The notes under the pieces: generated by a model
Databases searched by the model: none
Seen by the model: the letters and a program-made list of their open reading frames with translations, nothing else
What the model was told of the DNA's origin: nothing
Translations under genes and position numbers: made by a program
In this document: positions 19,990 to 31,454 of the stretch, in pieces
How positions within the stretch are numbered: position 1 is the stretch's first letter
Layout of the letters: every line of letters begins with the position of its first letter
Assembly (NCBI GenBank): GCA_026419785.1
Contig: JAODTK010005683.1
Span: forward strand, 105,716 to 169,715
DNA from: Sclerodactyla briareus
Lineage: Eukaryota > Echinodermata > Holothuroidea > Dendrochirotida > Sclerodactylidae
Direction: 5' to 3'
Length of the DNA: 64,000 nucleotides

Positions 19990-21330
19990 GTCCAAAATGG
20001 CAAGGCGCCAGTACTTGGGATACGAACCTCCACTGGCATAGAAACTTATTCTTGCCACAGAGTGAGTGTCAGTTCTCAATATTTTGCATATGCCGATACG
20101 CCAAGCTTTCATCAGTAAATTAACACATTTCTATCATTCAATTATGGAGAATCACTACATTGCAGATTATTCTGTAGTTACCGAAGCAATCCATGACATT
20201 ACCTGCAACTGATCGAGTCTTCTCGTATACAGGTTCAAGACCAGGAGACTGAGAACGACTTACACAGAGGTCCCCAGCGTGCAGGGCTATATAGGGCGGA
20301 TTATGGCCCTGTCGATGCTGCCACTATCGAGACCATCCGACCACAGTTTTAAATATATGGGAGGTGGAGGCATCTACAGAACTGCTTAAGGATATTTGCC
20401 GCTACGTGGGGGACACCTGGATGGACGAGACGATGTGGGAGCGGAGTTCGTAGTGCGTATATGAGATGAGTATACGCACCAACAGCGACGTAGAAGGTAT
20501 GTCTGGTTAATGCTTCTATAACGGCTATATTTTAGGAGTTGGGCAAAATTTTTGAGTGTGCTTCGTCAAATTGAAGATTTTAAAAAAATATATTAAGAAT
20601 ATCTACTTCATTCCCGCGAGGCTCGCAAACTAGATTCATTTCCTGAATGCATTCCCACAATGGCAAGTTGTGTATCGTTTCGGAAGTGCTGGAGTAGTTG
20701 AATGATGATTGGATCTTAGTGGAACCATACTGAACAGGGCCATGGACAACATAAATTTATTAGCATAAGGATAACCTGCTCTCAAACACCAAATGCTCTT
20801 CAAGTATATGTGACAAAGTTCCATCACAAAACATGCAGCTACGAACCATAGCAGGGGAAATGTAAATGTTATTGTCTTTTTTTAATGTGAACAGTAAACC
20901 AAATTTGAATTTAAAAAAATCATGATGGCACGAGGGAGCGCACGACAAGGGTTTTGTGGTTCAACCCCTTCCCGTGACCCGAGTGACCAAAAAAGTTAAT
21001 CCTGAAACAATGCTCATTGAAAGCTTGATGCACCTATTTGCAGAGCCTACATTTCTTGATTTTATATGCATTGTTTTTCAAATTTGTTCCCTTACGAACA
21101 GGTTGGCACAATGTCTTTAACCGCAGTCTGGCCAAAGTCGCCATTCTTCTCATGGAAGGACTCATGGAAGGACTCCATGAAGAGGCAAAGTTTGTGCCAA
21201 TTCAGGTGCTCCTAGTATCCGAGGGTAAGCTCCGAAGGATTCAGAAGAACAGGTCCGTCCAAGCGCGGCTCTTCCGCTACTGTCGAGCACAAGGTGGTTG
21301 TCTGCTTGACAGCGAGATGAAGAACTGCTC
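19990..21330. other. Unassigned stretch between viral element and Helitron remnant
   Basis: A short open stretch at about 20330-20450 (+) includes ELLKDICRYVGDTWMDETM and could be a further piece of NS1 or of an unrelated gene. Nothing else was recognised. The open frame at 21038-21337 (+) has no identified motif. Confidence 0.3.
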
Positions 21331-21339
21331 AATATGAAT

Positions 21340-21725
21340 TGGCATGAAAAATCTGACCTCATTCGAAGTGTTCCTGTTACGTGTGCTTGCCATCGATTCA
21401 TCAATGATATCCTGTCCAGCTCACACCATCCGATTGGTGAGATCCTCGATTATTTCTATAGAGTAGAATTCCAGCAGTGAGGTTCCCCTCACATTCACAT
21501 GTTAGCATGGATCAAAGATGCTCCTCAATATGAAAAGGATGCCAATAAAGACATCACCATTCATTGAGCAATATATAAATGTGACCGGTAGCAAACTTTC
21601 TGAAACAGTCAACCACTCATTCAACTTGCATCCACATCCGCTATGGGCCAAAACCTTCTTAAGAAGGAAGAAGGCATTTGTAGATTTTAGTTTCCCCAAT
21701 ACCTCATTCAATTGCTGAATGCCAC
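21340..21725 (+). pseudogene. Helitron/Helentron Rep (HUH) transposase fragment
   Basis: The RC/Helitron Rep domain nicks DNA during rolling-circle transposition. Here a frame reads FYRVEFQQ, then a TGA in place of the usual Arg codon, then GSPHIHMLAWIKDAP, which contains the HUH-type H-I-H motif (21491-21499). Downstream, in another frame, is KTFLRRKKAFVDFSFP, matching the Cys/Phe-rich block that follows in this family but with its cysteines lost. Upstream CACHRFINDIL also fits. The stop and a frameshift near 21565 make it inactive. The helicase domain was not seen. Confidence 0.65.
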
Positions 21726-22019
21726 TTCCATGTTTGATTTGCACTTGCAAAGTGAGGTGACTGGGGTTCGACTGGACCTCTCTGCAGATAGGTACACCGA
21801 GTTCCCAATCCTCCCCGATAGGCCAATCTTACACTACAATTCAGTGAAATTCCTGCAAGTGACCTATGGATTTTCTGCCCCTTCCACCCCCCCCACCCCC
21901 CCTTGCCTGTAACTAGTTTGTATGAGGTGGAGGAGGTGATACTACCCCCAGGAGTTCATCACTACATCCCTCCCTCTTTCTGACAAGGACTAAACAGCAT
22001 TCCTCTTCATATTACAGGC

Positions 22020-22410
22020 ACTTATCATCGGCACTTGCGAAGTCGATCAAACTTCCAGGTCCTTCACACTTCGACAGTCTTCAAGGATCGGTTTGCTGCT
22101 GCCTTTTCTGAGAGGGCCTCCATACCTGCCGCAAATACGACCATATGGAACTCAAGCTTCAGCCAGTTCCAAGCTATACTCTCGTACGACCACCCAACCC
22201 CCTAAGTGATGTCTGCTCCCCACAGTGGAGTAACTTGGTTTTTACTCCTCGGGAATGGAGCCAGCTGGGGGAGCTGGTGGATGTCCTAGGCCCTTTCCTG
22301 GAGGCTACAGACCTTACACAGGGGGAGAAGCCTGTCACAATCAGCCTAGGTGGGGCGTGCCCCGTCCCCTGTCCTCTACTCGCACTTGGAGAAGATTGAG
22401 AGAGAGGGAG
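22020..22410 (+). pseudogene. hAT transposase, central fragment 1
   Basis: Two adjacent frames carry hAT-type motifs: TTIWNSSFSQFQAIL at about 22138-22182, then after a frameshift WSQLGELVDVLGPFLEATD at about 22257-22313 and GEKPVTIS. These match the region before the catalytic core of ZBED-like hAT transposases. Later pieces of the same protein occur in order on the same strand at 23.8 and 25.0 kb. Confidence 0.65.
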
Positions 22411-22439
22411 GTACTAATCAGGCATACCCAATCTCTGAA

Positions 22440-23775
22440 GGCGTCTTGAAATAAGCGCTTCATGGGATCTTCGCAATGTTGGGTGAGTATTGTTTTTTTT
22501 TTCGAAACAAATGTTCCTTCATAGGCGGGGGAAGAGATCAGTGCAAGTGTGTACTCATCCCATCTGCTCTGGGGACCGCCATTTTAAAGTCGCCCATCCG
22601 ACAGACTAGAGTGTGTTCACCAGTCCTCAAACCACTTTCTTCAAAGGGCTTGGGGGAGATGTGGTAGCTCCTGGACACCATAGCTGCCACACAGCAGTGG
22701 CAGAACCTAACCAAGAAACCTATTGGTTTCTGTAGATCAACGGATACAAACCCCAATTACAACGAAACAACCACACAATGCCATCAACGACTGGAGAACA
22801 GCTCCCGATGAGCCAGGTGCCTCCAGAGGATTCATCCTGGACCTCTTTACGTAGTGGCACCTCCGATATACACTACCACCTCGTCATCACTTAGAATAGG
22901 GAATTCTTCAATGGAGTGTCCGAATCCGGTAGGGTTGCAGGTGTCATGGACCAAGACCAGATCCAGTCCTTCGGTGGTGTATCTTGGACAGTACCACTGA
23001 GTCATCCCGGTGTTGGGCGAGAGTGTGGAAGTCACCGAAGTTCGCTTCGCCGCATCTCTGGTTACTGCTGGCAGGACCGCGTGTCCAACGTCAGGGTGCT
23101 CGAGGTGGCGGGGATGGGGTGGAGGGTCAGCTGCCTGATACGTGACCGCAACTTCGCTTCTGTCTTTGGGCACATGGCGCCCTCCCGGTGGAACGATCCT
23201 GTCCACCGGTGTTCTGTCGGCACGGGAACCCGGTGGGTGTGGGGTCGGCCGCCGGGAGGCATCGTGTCTCTTGGTTGGCGTCAGCTTCGCTTGTACTCAT
23301 GATTTGGTGGGGAATGGGTCAGGTCCAGCTGGTCTCTTGCTCGGAGGAGGCCAGGCGAATGGAAGCAAACAAGTGGATGCGGCTATGGTGCCTTCCCGGC
23401 ATGTGCTCCCATGAGTGAGTGAGTGAGTGTCCGAGCTAATTCAGCACTGTGATACCCAGCGGTGTATGGAGAAAATAGTGTAACAGAGAAGAGACAGATC
23501 TGTGATGACATAGGAGGATTCTACCCCATGTTACACTTGACCATCCTTGGTTAGTAGATAATAAATATCGTAGATCTCATCATCCTCACCTTAATTAATC
23601 ACCTGCAGGATGAGTGGGGGGGGGCCGTTAATGGCAGTTCCCTCCCCAGACGTGCCTCCCCCAGCTGTGCAGGTCCCAGTGGAGAGTGTTTCCGAGTCTC
23701 CAGTTCTTTTGGTCTGCCTCACAGTGCTCAACCAGGTTCTTTTAGTCTCCCCCAAGTTGTATTGACAAGAGAATA
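22440..23775. other. Moderately GC-rich block inside the hAT gene, unassigned
   Basis: The block at about 22850-23415 is more GC-rich than its surroundings and open on both strands, with no recognised motif. It may be an insertion that splits the hAT transposase. A G tract lies near 23616. Confidence 0.35.
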
Positions 23776-23779
23776 ATTT

Positions 23780-24005
23780 GCCTATGGTTTTTCTATATTC
23801 CTCTCTTTACACACAGGATGATGGGAAGACCGACCAGGCCTCCCTTCTACGAACGGATCTACCTTTTAAGCAAACGATGCTCGATCCCACTTTCGCTCTG
23901 CACTGGGTCGACATACTGGTACGTCCGGAGGTCAAAGCAGCCCAGACATCAAGCTTATGCAGGCATACCTGAAGATTCTCTTCAAAGTATTCGAACGGTT
24001 TAAGC
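23780..24005 (+). pseudogene. hAT transposase, central fragment 2
   Basis: The frame reads FKQTMLDPTFALHWVDIL, the LDPxF block that precedes the C-terminal part of hAT transposases. It is preceded by DDGKTDQASLLRTDLP and soon stops. It lies between the other two hAT pieces in the expected order. Confidence 0.5.
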
Positions 24006-24839
24006 ACCATATGAGGGGACGACACTGGTAGCGTCAATGCATAGGAGACATAGTGTGGTTAACTCTATCAGTCTGAAGGGATTCGTTCCTACCTACCCGA
24101 GAGGACATGGGTGTGAATCCTGAACGAGTCTTAGCCAAAGACCTAGCACATTGGTAACCCATTGCATTTATCCTTGTACTCTGCCATGGGGAACTTATGT
24201 CAGTGGCCCCCCACCGTCACAGCCAGGTCATGCATGATGCATTGGGAGTACTATTTACTTTGGCATCTTGTCGAGGGCCCCACTGACTTCCATAACACGT
24301 CCGGGCTTATTAATGATCGCTATTCGGTTGATGACAGACGTCAACATTCTTTCGTGGAAGTGCTATGTGGCCTCAGCACAAACTGTGGTTGCAGGAAGGT
24401 TATCAGCGCAGCTCGTCCAAAAGGAGTGACGATGGCAAATTCAGTGCCTTCTCAAGTGAGCAAATGGGTGGAGAATTTCATATTGGATGATGACTGAAAC
24501 ACGTAGGAACAAACCTCATCAGAAAGCTCCACTCTAGGTGTCTGTCATTGCAGGGTTTTTTTTTCCAAACATCACCACCCGTCTTTCCTTACTACTACTG
24601 CTTTCTTCCCTAGTGTCCTTCATGCCAGTTTTCATCCTATATAGGTTGTCTGTGTGGAATTCAGGTCTTCCATTCAGAATGTTATTCCACTTTCACTCAT
24701 TTAGTGTTCCCTTCATACGACTTGCAAGAGTTATCTTCTCCACCTTCTATTCCAGTCCACCCTTTTACTATCATACTGATCAGTTTCAATAAAATCTAAT
24801 TTACTTCTATCACAGAGTTTACTGCAGACAGAGATAGAA

Positions 24840-25245
24840 TTGTCGCTGAGAATGTTCTCCCACAGATCTCATTGGGGACGAAGAGGAGGACTGTCCAACC
24901 AAGCCCCCCAGCGAAGGTGCCAAAGCTGTTTGCAGTTCTCCACGAACCAGGCATCGCAGTGGGGACATAAGTCACATGTCTTCACTGGTCGCAGGGGAAA
25001 AGGTCCGACTACCTGCGAGACGAACTTGGACTGTCTCGTGTCGAGAAAGGCCCTTTGGCCCATTCTGGCAACAGTGGAAACCACTTGCCAAGCAGTTAGC
25101 ATTGCCATGAAGGTAGTTGCGTAGTAGCCACTAGTGCCCCCCCCAGTTGAGCGGGTGTTTAGTAGAGGAGGTAATCATATGAGGCCCCACCTGCGCCTCT
25201 TTAGGTCCAAAGATGCTATCCACCGCTTGTATTCCTCAAGTGTAA
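24840..25245 (+). pseudogene. hAT transposase, C-terminal dimerisation domain
   Basis: One frame gives LDCLVSRKALWPILATVETT, the usual approach to the hAT C-terminal domain. After a shift near 25105 another gives VATSAPPPVERVFSRGG and MRPHLRLF, the typical hATC motif, in which ERVFS is the hallmark. The frameshift and an inserted proline codon break it. No terminal inverted repeats were identified around the three fragments. Confidence 0.75.
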
Positions 25246-25249
25246 TGAA

Positions 25250-27100
25250 GGTATGTTTTGACATTGCAAGAGGTTAGCCTAGCACCCAGGTTCCAAATTC
25301 CGGGGGATTCAAACTGCCTTGGAGCAACTTTTGAGGTCTACTATGGCTGTGGCTCACTCAACCTGCACTAGCGGATTAAAGGTGGGGCAACAGGGGCAAC
25401 GTGCCCCGGGCCCACACTTTGAGTAGCTCTGGAAAAATAAATGGGACGAAAACACACTTTTTCCACTTGGCAGTTCACTGCTACCGATTTTTTAGTATTT
25501 TTGAATTTTTAAAATCAAAGGGGAAAAGCGGTCTTTGACGTTCATATATTGTTATTTCGTGAGGAGTGTAATCCTATATTAATTGTTCCACATACACACA
25601 GATAACTAACTCCGGAGAGCAAATCGTTACCGTCATTCACATCCTGTCTTCCCCCCCCCCCCTCCACTTTTCGAACTTTGGTGCCGCCCATGTGTAGGGG
25701 TGAGATGGGCAGTATTCTAATGGATGCCAGCATGTGCTGAGAGGAGCCATACGACTGTACATGCCGAGTTACCAAGGAGATGGTTCTGATGTATAAATGT
25801 CATGTCAGGATGGTAAACTTCACTGCATTCTGGGGCCATTTTTGCCCAACATTTTTTCGCGCGTCTGAACCATGTGATGGCCTCGCTTATTTTTACGCTT
25901 ATCATTGCTTGGTTTACATCCTCTCTCTCCCAAGCTGAAAACGCACTGAATACCTAAGGTACTCAGATTGATGACCCATCGGACAAGACATGACAAATAT
26001 CAAGAACACCAACTGCATAATACACCGCATACTTGCCATCGTGCATTCATTAATCATTTTCACGGCCCACAAAAAAAAAGAAAATCCCTGAATTGATTTG
26101 GCAAACGACACCAAAAAAAACCTAAAAAAGGGAAGCGTACCCCAACGGGAATTCTTCATAAATCAGAAAATCCCGGTTCTCTCAAGGGATACCAAAAAAG
26201 GTCAGACCTGCCCCGAATCCGATGAAGTTCGTGACCCACTGGCATCACTGCGCGGTACTGTTTAGTGGAATTTGAATCCCACCCAAAAGAGGGGCCCCAC
26301 ATAACCGGCCCGCCCGCCCCCCACCACCGCTAATTCCAGCCTGTCAACCTGTTGCATTAGCAGAGTCCGAACAGTATAATACTGTATTCATTCTATATTA
26401 GCTGATGCCCTAATAGAAGCACATATGGAATTTGGCATTGAAAGATTTTTTATCCCTTCATATAAGCACACTTTTTGAAATACCAGTAGGTAAAGGCACA
26501 AATTACAGTGGCCTCGATGGGTCCCTCTCGACTGTACGGTATCATTGGCAATGTGAGTGTCCATTAACCAGTTCTGCAAATCATCTGTCAGCAGAGTACC
26601 CTCGCATTGGTTTTCCAGGATTGTCTAAGCAACGTGCGCGTCTATCAGAATGAATACGTAGCAACTTAGATTGCCTACCGTCACACAATTGTCGTTATTA
26701 AGTGCAATTTTATACCTATTGTATCCTGCTATTAAAGTGGCTAATTTTCAAGGCGAGATGTTTATTCGCCCTGGTGTGGGATTGTATGGTAATTTTGTAG
26801 TAAGTAGTGCTTCAATAGACATGTGAAAAATCTGTATGAACTGTCTCATTTTTTTTCATTCATAAGATCTGTCATTCATGAAGGATTCTCAGTACACCGA
26901 GAAGGCTTCCGCTGTGTACATTATTCTACCTAGCAATTCTGTCGCAAAGTTCTTTGCACACTAAAGGTGCCGCTGATTTTTACTTGGCAAATTCCTTTAA
27001 TCTCACTCATACCCCTGCTAGAAAAAACCATCTATGGCCCTGACAACACCCCCTCGCCGTGTCCCAGCAGAAAATGTAGGACTTTGTAAAAGGTTTAAAA
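25250..27100. other. Unassigned intergenic stretch
   Basis: No gene was recognised. A C tract lies at about 25651-25662. The open frame at 26432-26653 (+) is unremarkable. Confidence 0.4.
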
Positions 27101-27106
27101 TGTTAC

Positions 27107-27236
27107 TGGACGCGAGGACGCTTGCGCGGACTCGACGTGACTTGGAGACTTCCGGCTCGGCTTAGGACTCGACGTCTGTTGGGACTCGGCTCGGCCCTGG
27201 ACATCGGCTAGTCTTGGACTCGGCTCGGCGCGGACT
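27107..27236. repeat. Degenerate short tandem motif, GGACTCGGCTCGG type
   Basis: Imperfect repeats of about 10-13 bases (GGACTCGACGT, GGACTCGGCTCGG) give a GC-rich island in AT-rich surroundings. Confidence 0.6.
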
Positions 27237-27239
27237 GAT

Positions 27240-28560
27240 TTGATGGACTCACTACAAAACAGCCCTGACCCCAGGCTATGACAGAAATCCTCACCCACGA
27301 AACACTTAACAGGGGACATGGGTACTAATGAGAATAAGGAACTCAAAAAGAAAGAATTCTAACTCCACCGGGATAAACGTGAAGAGGTAACTATGTCATT
27401 TGAAGGAATGCCTCAGGCTCTTGATACCACAAAAGAACAGTATATCCTAAGGCCTTCGGAAAACTTTTTCCTAAAAAGATCACCCAGTGAAATCAGAGTC
27501 GATGAATATAACAAATTCCTTCTAGAAACTTGGAAAGCAAATATGGGGACATACTATGTTCCAGACCAATTATGCCTCTACCATGTACAGTAGACATCAG
27601 GGGCCCTTAATGGGCATCATGAGTGCGTCCTATCTGGAGGGTGCAACAGAATAAAATCACTCTTCCATGGTAACCTGTGGAGTGACACATCAGATAATTT
27701 TGTGATCATCCATGAGTGAGGTAACTGTCTAACAATATGGGGCAGGAACTCCTCCCAGGTGTGGATACCACTAATGCAGTACCGAAGGACGAGTTACAAA
27801 TACAAATGGGTCTTCTCGCTATTGGTAGCCCACACTGTGTGTTGGAGAGAGGGGACGCCCTCCCTCCAACGGCCAAGCCCAACAGCCACGCCCAAATGAC
27901 ACCCAGCATCGCCTGTGTGTCACACAACCTACACCTTCGAACAAGCGCAGAAAGGGAAGCTACAGGTTGGTGCGATGTGCGCGAAAATGTAGGCTGCCAC
28001 TTGCCAGACTAACGCAGAGGGGTGGCAGTCTGTTTGCTCGATGGGGGAATCGAAGCCACACTTCAAAACAAGTGTGGCACCATGCCAAATCTTCTTCTTG
28101 TGATGAATAGATAAGAACGCTTTTGTAGCTTACCACACATCAGAACAGAGTCAAACTCACTGTAATGCAGTGTAGCGCCGCCGCAAATTTTACGTACTTT
28201 AGTTTGGGGTACATCTGTGCTAGTCATGTAAATCAGCTTCTACCTGAAGAATTTGAAGTCAGAAGGTAATTATGTATTTTGGGTGTAAATTTTTGCAGTC
28301 CCCTGTTTCCACCTGTTTGGGCGGTCCTGAATGCTAATTAGTAAGTTTAATTATCTATAAATGTTGGACGTCTCTAAAATGTCCAAATTTTCTCAAATAG
28401 ACACCATCGTCATCACAATTATGGCTTAGATGAAACACAATCTTCAATTACTCTGAAAAGATTGAAGTGCTGCGGATGGGAGAAGGTTAGAGTCCGAAGA
28501 GCGACAGTTTAACATTGCATGTAACTTTCTTCCTCAGCCGTCCTACACCGCCTTTTCAGA
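27240..28560. other. Unassigned intergenic stretch
   Basis: Short open frames only (27393-27593, 27737-28012, both +), with no motifs or matching splice sites. Confidence 0.4.
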
Positions 28561-28569
28561 TATATGCAT

Positions 28570-28910
28570 GATGTAAATAAGCCCCAAGAACAATTACTTC
28601 CGACATAACTGCAGAGTTATTTTCCGTGAAAAATGAGCTTGATTTATCCATGTGGGGTTGAGTTATTTGTGCCCACAAGGTCCCCACAATTAGCCAAGTA
28701 ATCAGTTTTTCACAATTCTCCAGTTTTTCACCAAGAATGACCCCACTCCCACACCAAGAATATGCATAGTGAAGGAAGCCCCAATGAAAACACTACAAGT
28801 CATATAACGGCAAAGTTATTTCCATGATACCCTTCCTTCCATCAGTTGAAAAAGCTTGAAAATGAGCTCCTCCATCCATCCAGGTGGGGTTGAAGAGTCA
28901 AGAATCACGT
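28570..28910. repeat. Relic of the 310-bp repeat family
   Basis: GAGCTCCTCCATCCATCCAGGTGGGGTTGA-like and ACCAAGAATGACCCC-like segments match the units at 3-4 and 61-64 kb. An AAGCCCCAA to AATGAGCT segment occurs twice about 205 bp apart. Confidence 0.6.
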
Positions 28911-29429
28911 CGATAATGTCGAGAAACTCTGTATATAGTTAATGGTGGCCCTAGTTTCATTTATAGGCGTTGGTTTTGGATGGTTTATTGTTCCATTTTG
29001 CGGTGTGTATTATTCATAAGTTTTACCACGTTCATATTGTATTGTGGTTAGCTATCCTATTAAAAGGATGCGGGGCGAGGATTCGTGCAAAGGTTTGTAG
29101 TTTGGTTATGATCACATTGTTCGGTTTCTTCCACCGGGTTGGCTAAATACCGCCACAGAAAGAACCGAAACTGCTATCACAGCTGTTTTCCTGCTGGATT
29201 TATAATGGACTAGTTTCGCAAGAACTTTGTTATCTCGGAGCAACTTACGTCTCCGATCCTCATTTCACAGGTTAACACCAGAGAAACCGTGTAAAACACC
29301 CAGAGCATTTACTGGGATGGACGAGTCAACGAACAGGTCCAAAAGACAACCAGAGTTCTTCCACACTGTCAAAAGGAGAGGACAGGACGGTACCCATACA
29401 AAAGATGACAAACCAGAAGGAAACTGGCT

Positions 29430-30300
29430 GTAGTTGAAGAAGATTGATGGCCATGGGAGGGCTGTGGAATTGGTATCACACTTTAACACTGATCCTCGCA
29501 CCTCCTCGCAGGTGACCTTATCAGCAATACAACAGGGATTAGGTAAGTACCTGTTACCTAATAACATTCGCCCAATCTATATAACAATCAGGAGACCCAT
29601 AGACATACTGCCAACTGGTGGCAGAAAGGTCATTTGCCTGACCGTAGTTAACAAAGAATGAAACCCCTGGGGGGGGGGAAGCAGATCTGGAAAATAAAAC
29701 AAAATGGAGGAATCGGTGCTTGTCTAAAGACAAGTCAAGTTCTCCCACTATTTCAAAAATTACAGAAGGAAACCTGTAGTATTAGGTTCCCTTTCCGGAA
29801 ACACTAAGCCAGTTGTGACATATGTTCTGGAAATTGTGAAAACACGATTGAATTCCATGGAAGCGGAAGTGGAATGCATGCATGCCTACATGTGAATCTG
29901 TGATAAATGGTTAAGACAAAACTGACCCTCGTACGCCTTACAGGTGACCTTGAATCAGACTAAATACAACAGGGGATAGGGATGTTCTTAACATTCCCAA
30001 TGTATTCACATCAGGAAACTCTTATGCCATTATGCATTCAATATTTTGTTTTAACACTCCCCTCAGACTCTGACCTCCAGATGACCTTGGACCAGACCCA
30101 ACCACAGTAATAGTAATCATCTACTCCATATGGCCACCCTACACACCAGCTATGAAACCTTGGCTAGCTAATTTACATTTTATAGGACTTTTTGCCTCAT
30201 ATGACCCCAGATAACCTGGACCCACAGCCCAATCCACTGAATAGGAAGTAGTGGTTCCTGCAATACATTTTCTTTTAAGTAGCAATATTGCTTGAAAAAA
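29430..30300. repeat. Two diverged ~430-bp repeats related to the 310-bp family
   Basis: CAGGTGACCTT followed by ATACAACAGGG occurs at about 29510 and 29941. TGACCTCCAGATGACCTTGGACC near 30071 is a degraded copy of the TGACCT half-site cluster. Confidence 0.5.
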
Positions 30301-30930
30301 AAAGTCCAACAACGATGTCATTCCACCATCAATGACCTTTCATCATGTGTTTATTTTCCCTTGGCGACCCGCCGTCAATTAATAAACCCACTTTTGCTGA
30401 ATGTGTAAGACTAGACCACTTGGGAAAACCTATGGCCTTCGGCGAAATAGTCTCTTTCAATAATCGCCCATCTGTGATGCATCAACCATCAATTGCAGGA
30501 GAAAATAGGACATAACTTAAGTACACGTAAAAAGAGATACTGTCCCCAGAAATTAAAATATGCCTCAATGGATACAACAACACTTTTGTTGATTTATTAG
30601 AGAACCTGTAAGAATTTTCAGAGGACACCGACTGTTCTGTTCGAGTCATTGTCTCCCACTTAACGTTTCAACACAGGAAAAGAACTATATAGTTGGTCAC
30701 CATTGCATGGGAGGTGCAATAACTTGTTATGGGAAATTCTCGCAGGATTGTAGTAAAAGTACTGTCCCGTGACAACAATTGCGTATGGACATGAAAAGGA
30801 TATTGTCTTAGGTTGGATCTAGTTCCTAGATGCTAGCAAGCTGATGTTTGTAGTACATCAAACATTTTTATTCTTCCCTAATTGCATATAGAAAGGACAC
30901 ACCACACAATCAGGATGTACCAAGGTTCCG
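30301..30930. other. Unassigned intergenic stretch
   Basis: Nothing was recognised on either strand. Confidence 0.4.
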
Positions 30931-30932
30931 CG

Positions 30933-31075
30933 AAAAAAAAAAAAAAAAAAAACGGCGCACGGGCGGGGGGCCTGGTACGTCGATAGTGCGACCAGCGACT
31001 CGAGCATAATCGGAGCCCATTCCGCCCCCGGCACTAAAAAAGAAATAAAAACAGAAGTAAAAAAAAAATTTTTTT
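30933..31075. other. Poly-A tract followed by a ~75-bp GC-rich block and A-rich tail
   Basis: About 20 A's are followed by CGGCGCACGGGCGGGG and other GC-rich sequence, then A-rich sequence ending in a run of A's and T's. The abrupt change suggests an inserted retroposon-like piece, or an assembly artefact. Confidence 0.4.
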
Positions 31076-31351
31076 AAAGTCATGGATTCTTATTGTCTAA
31101 TGCACAAATATAGGGTCCATGATGTGAAGTCCCATTATTGTCACAAAATATCACAATGGCCCCTCTGTTTGGACCGGGGCCCCAGCATGACCCGCTGCGT
31201 CATAACCGGCACCTACAAACAGCATCCGTTACTAATCTTTCAGAATTAAGATGCAGAATGCCCGGCAATCAAGATTCTCTAGCTACAACCCTTGCACACA
31301 ATACCTCCGGTGTCTTTGGAATAGCTTGACCAGAGTTTGCACCTTAGAGAG

Positions 31352-31432
31352 GAACACGCCTTGTTGAACCCCTGGGTCTCTTCGCGCTCACCCGGGAAGC
31401 GGCAGCTGCTCCAACCACTAGACGACGCTACC
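31352..31432 (-). repeat. tRNA-derived SINE head
   Basis: On the minus strand GTCTAGTGGTTGGAGC is a good pol III A box of tRNA-Glu/Asp type. About 35-40 bases further, GGGGTTCAACAAGG approximates a B box. The anticodon arm does not fold cleanly, so a SINE or tRNA pseudogene is more likely than a tRNA gene. A G-rich run (C on the plus strand) lies just upstream. Confidence 0.5.
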
Positions 31433-31454
31433 ACCCCTCCCCCCCCCCCCCCAC

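Noticed and set aside
22847..23302. Open frames of 119 and 128 codons on opposite strands in the GC-rich block
   Set aside because: Neither shows a motif; mutual shadows in GC-rich DNA.
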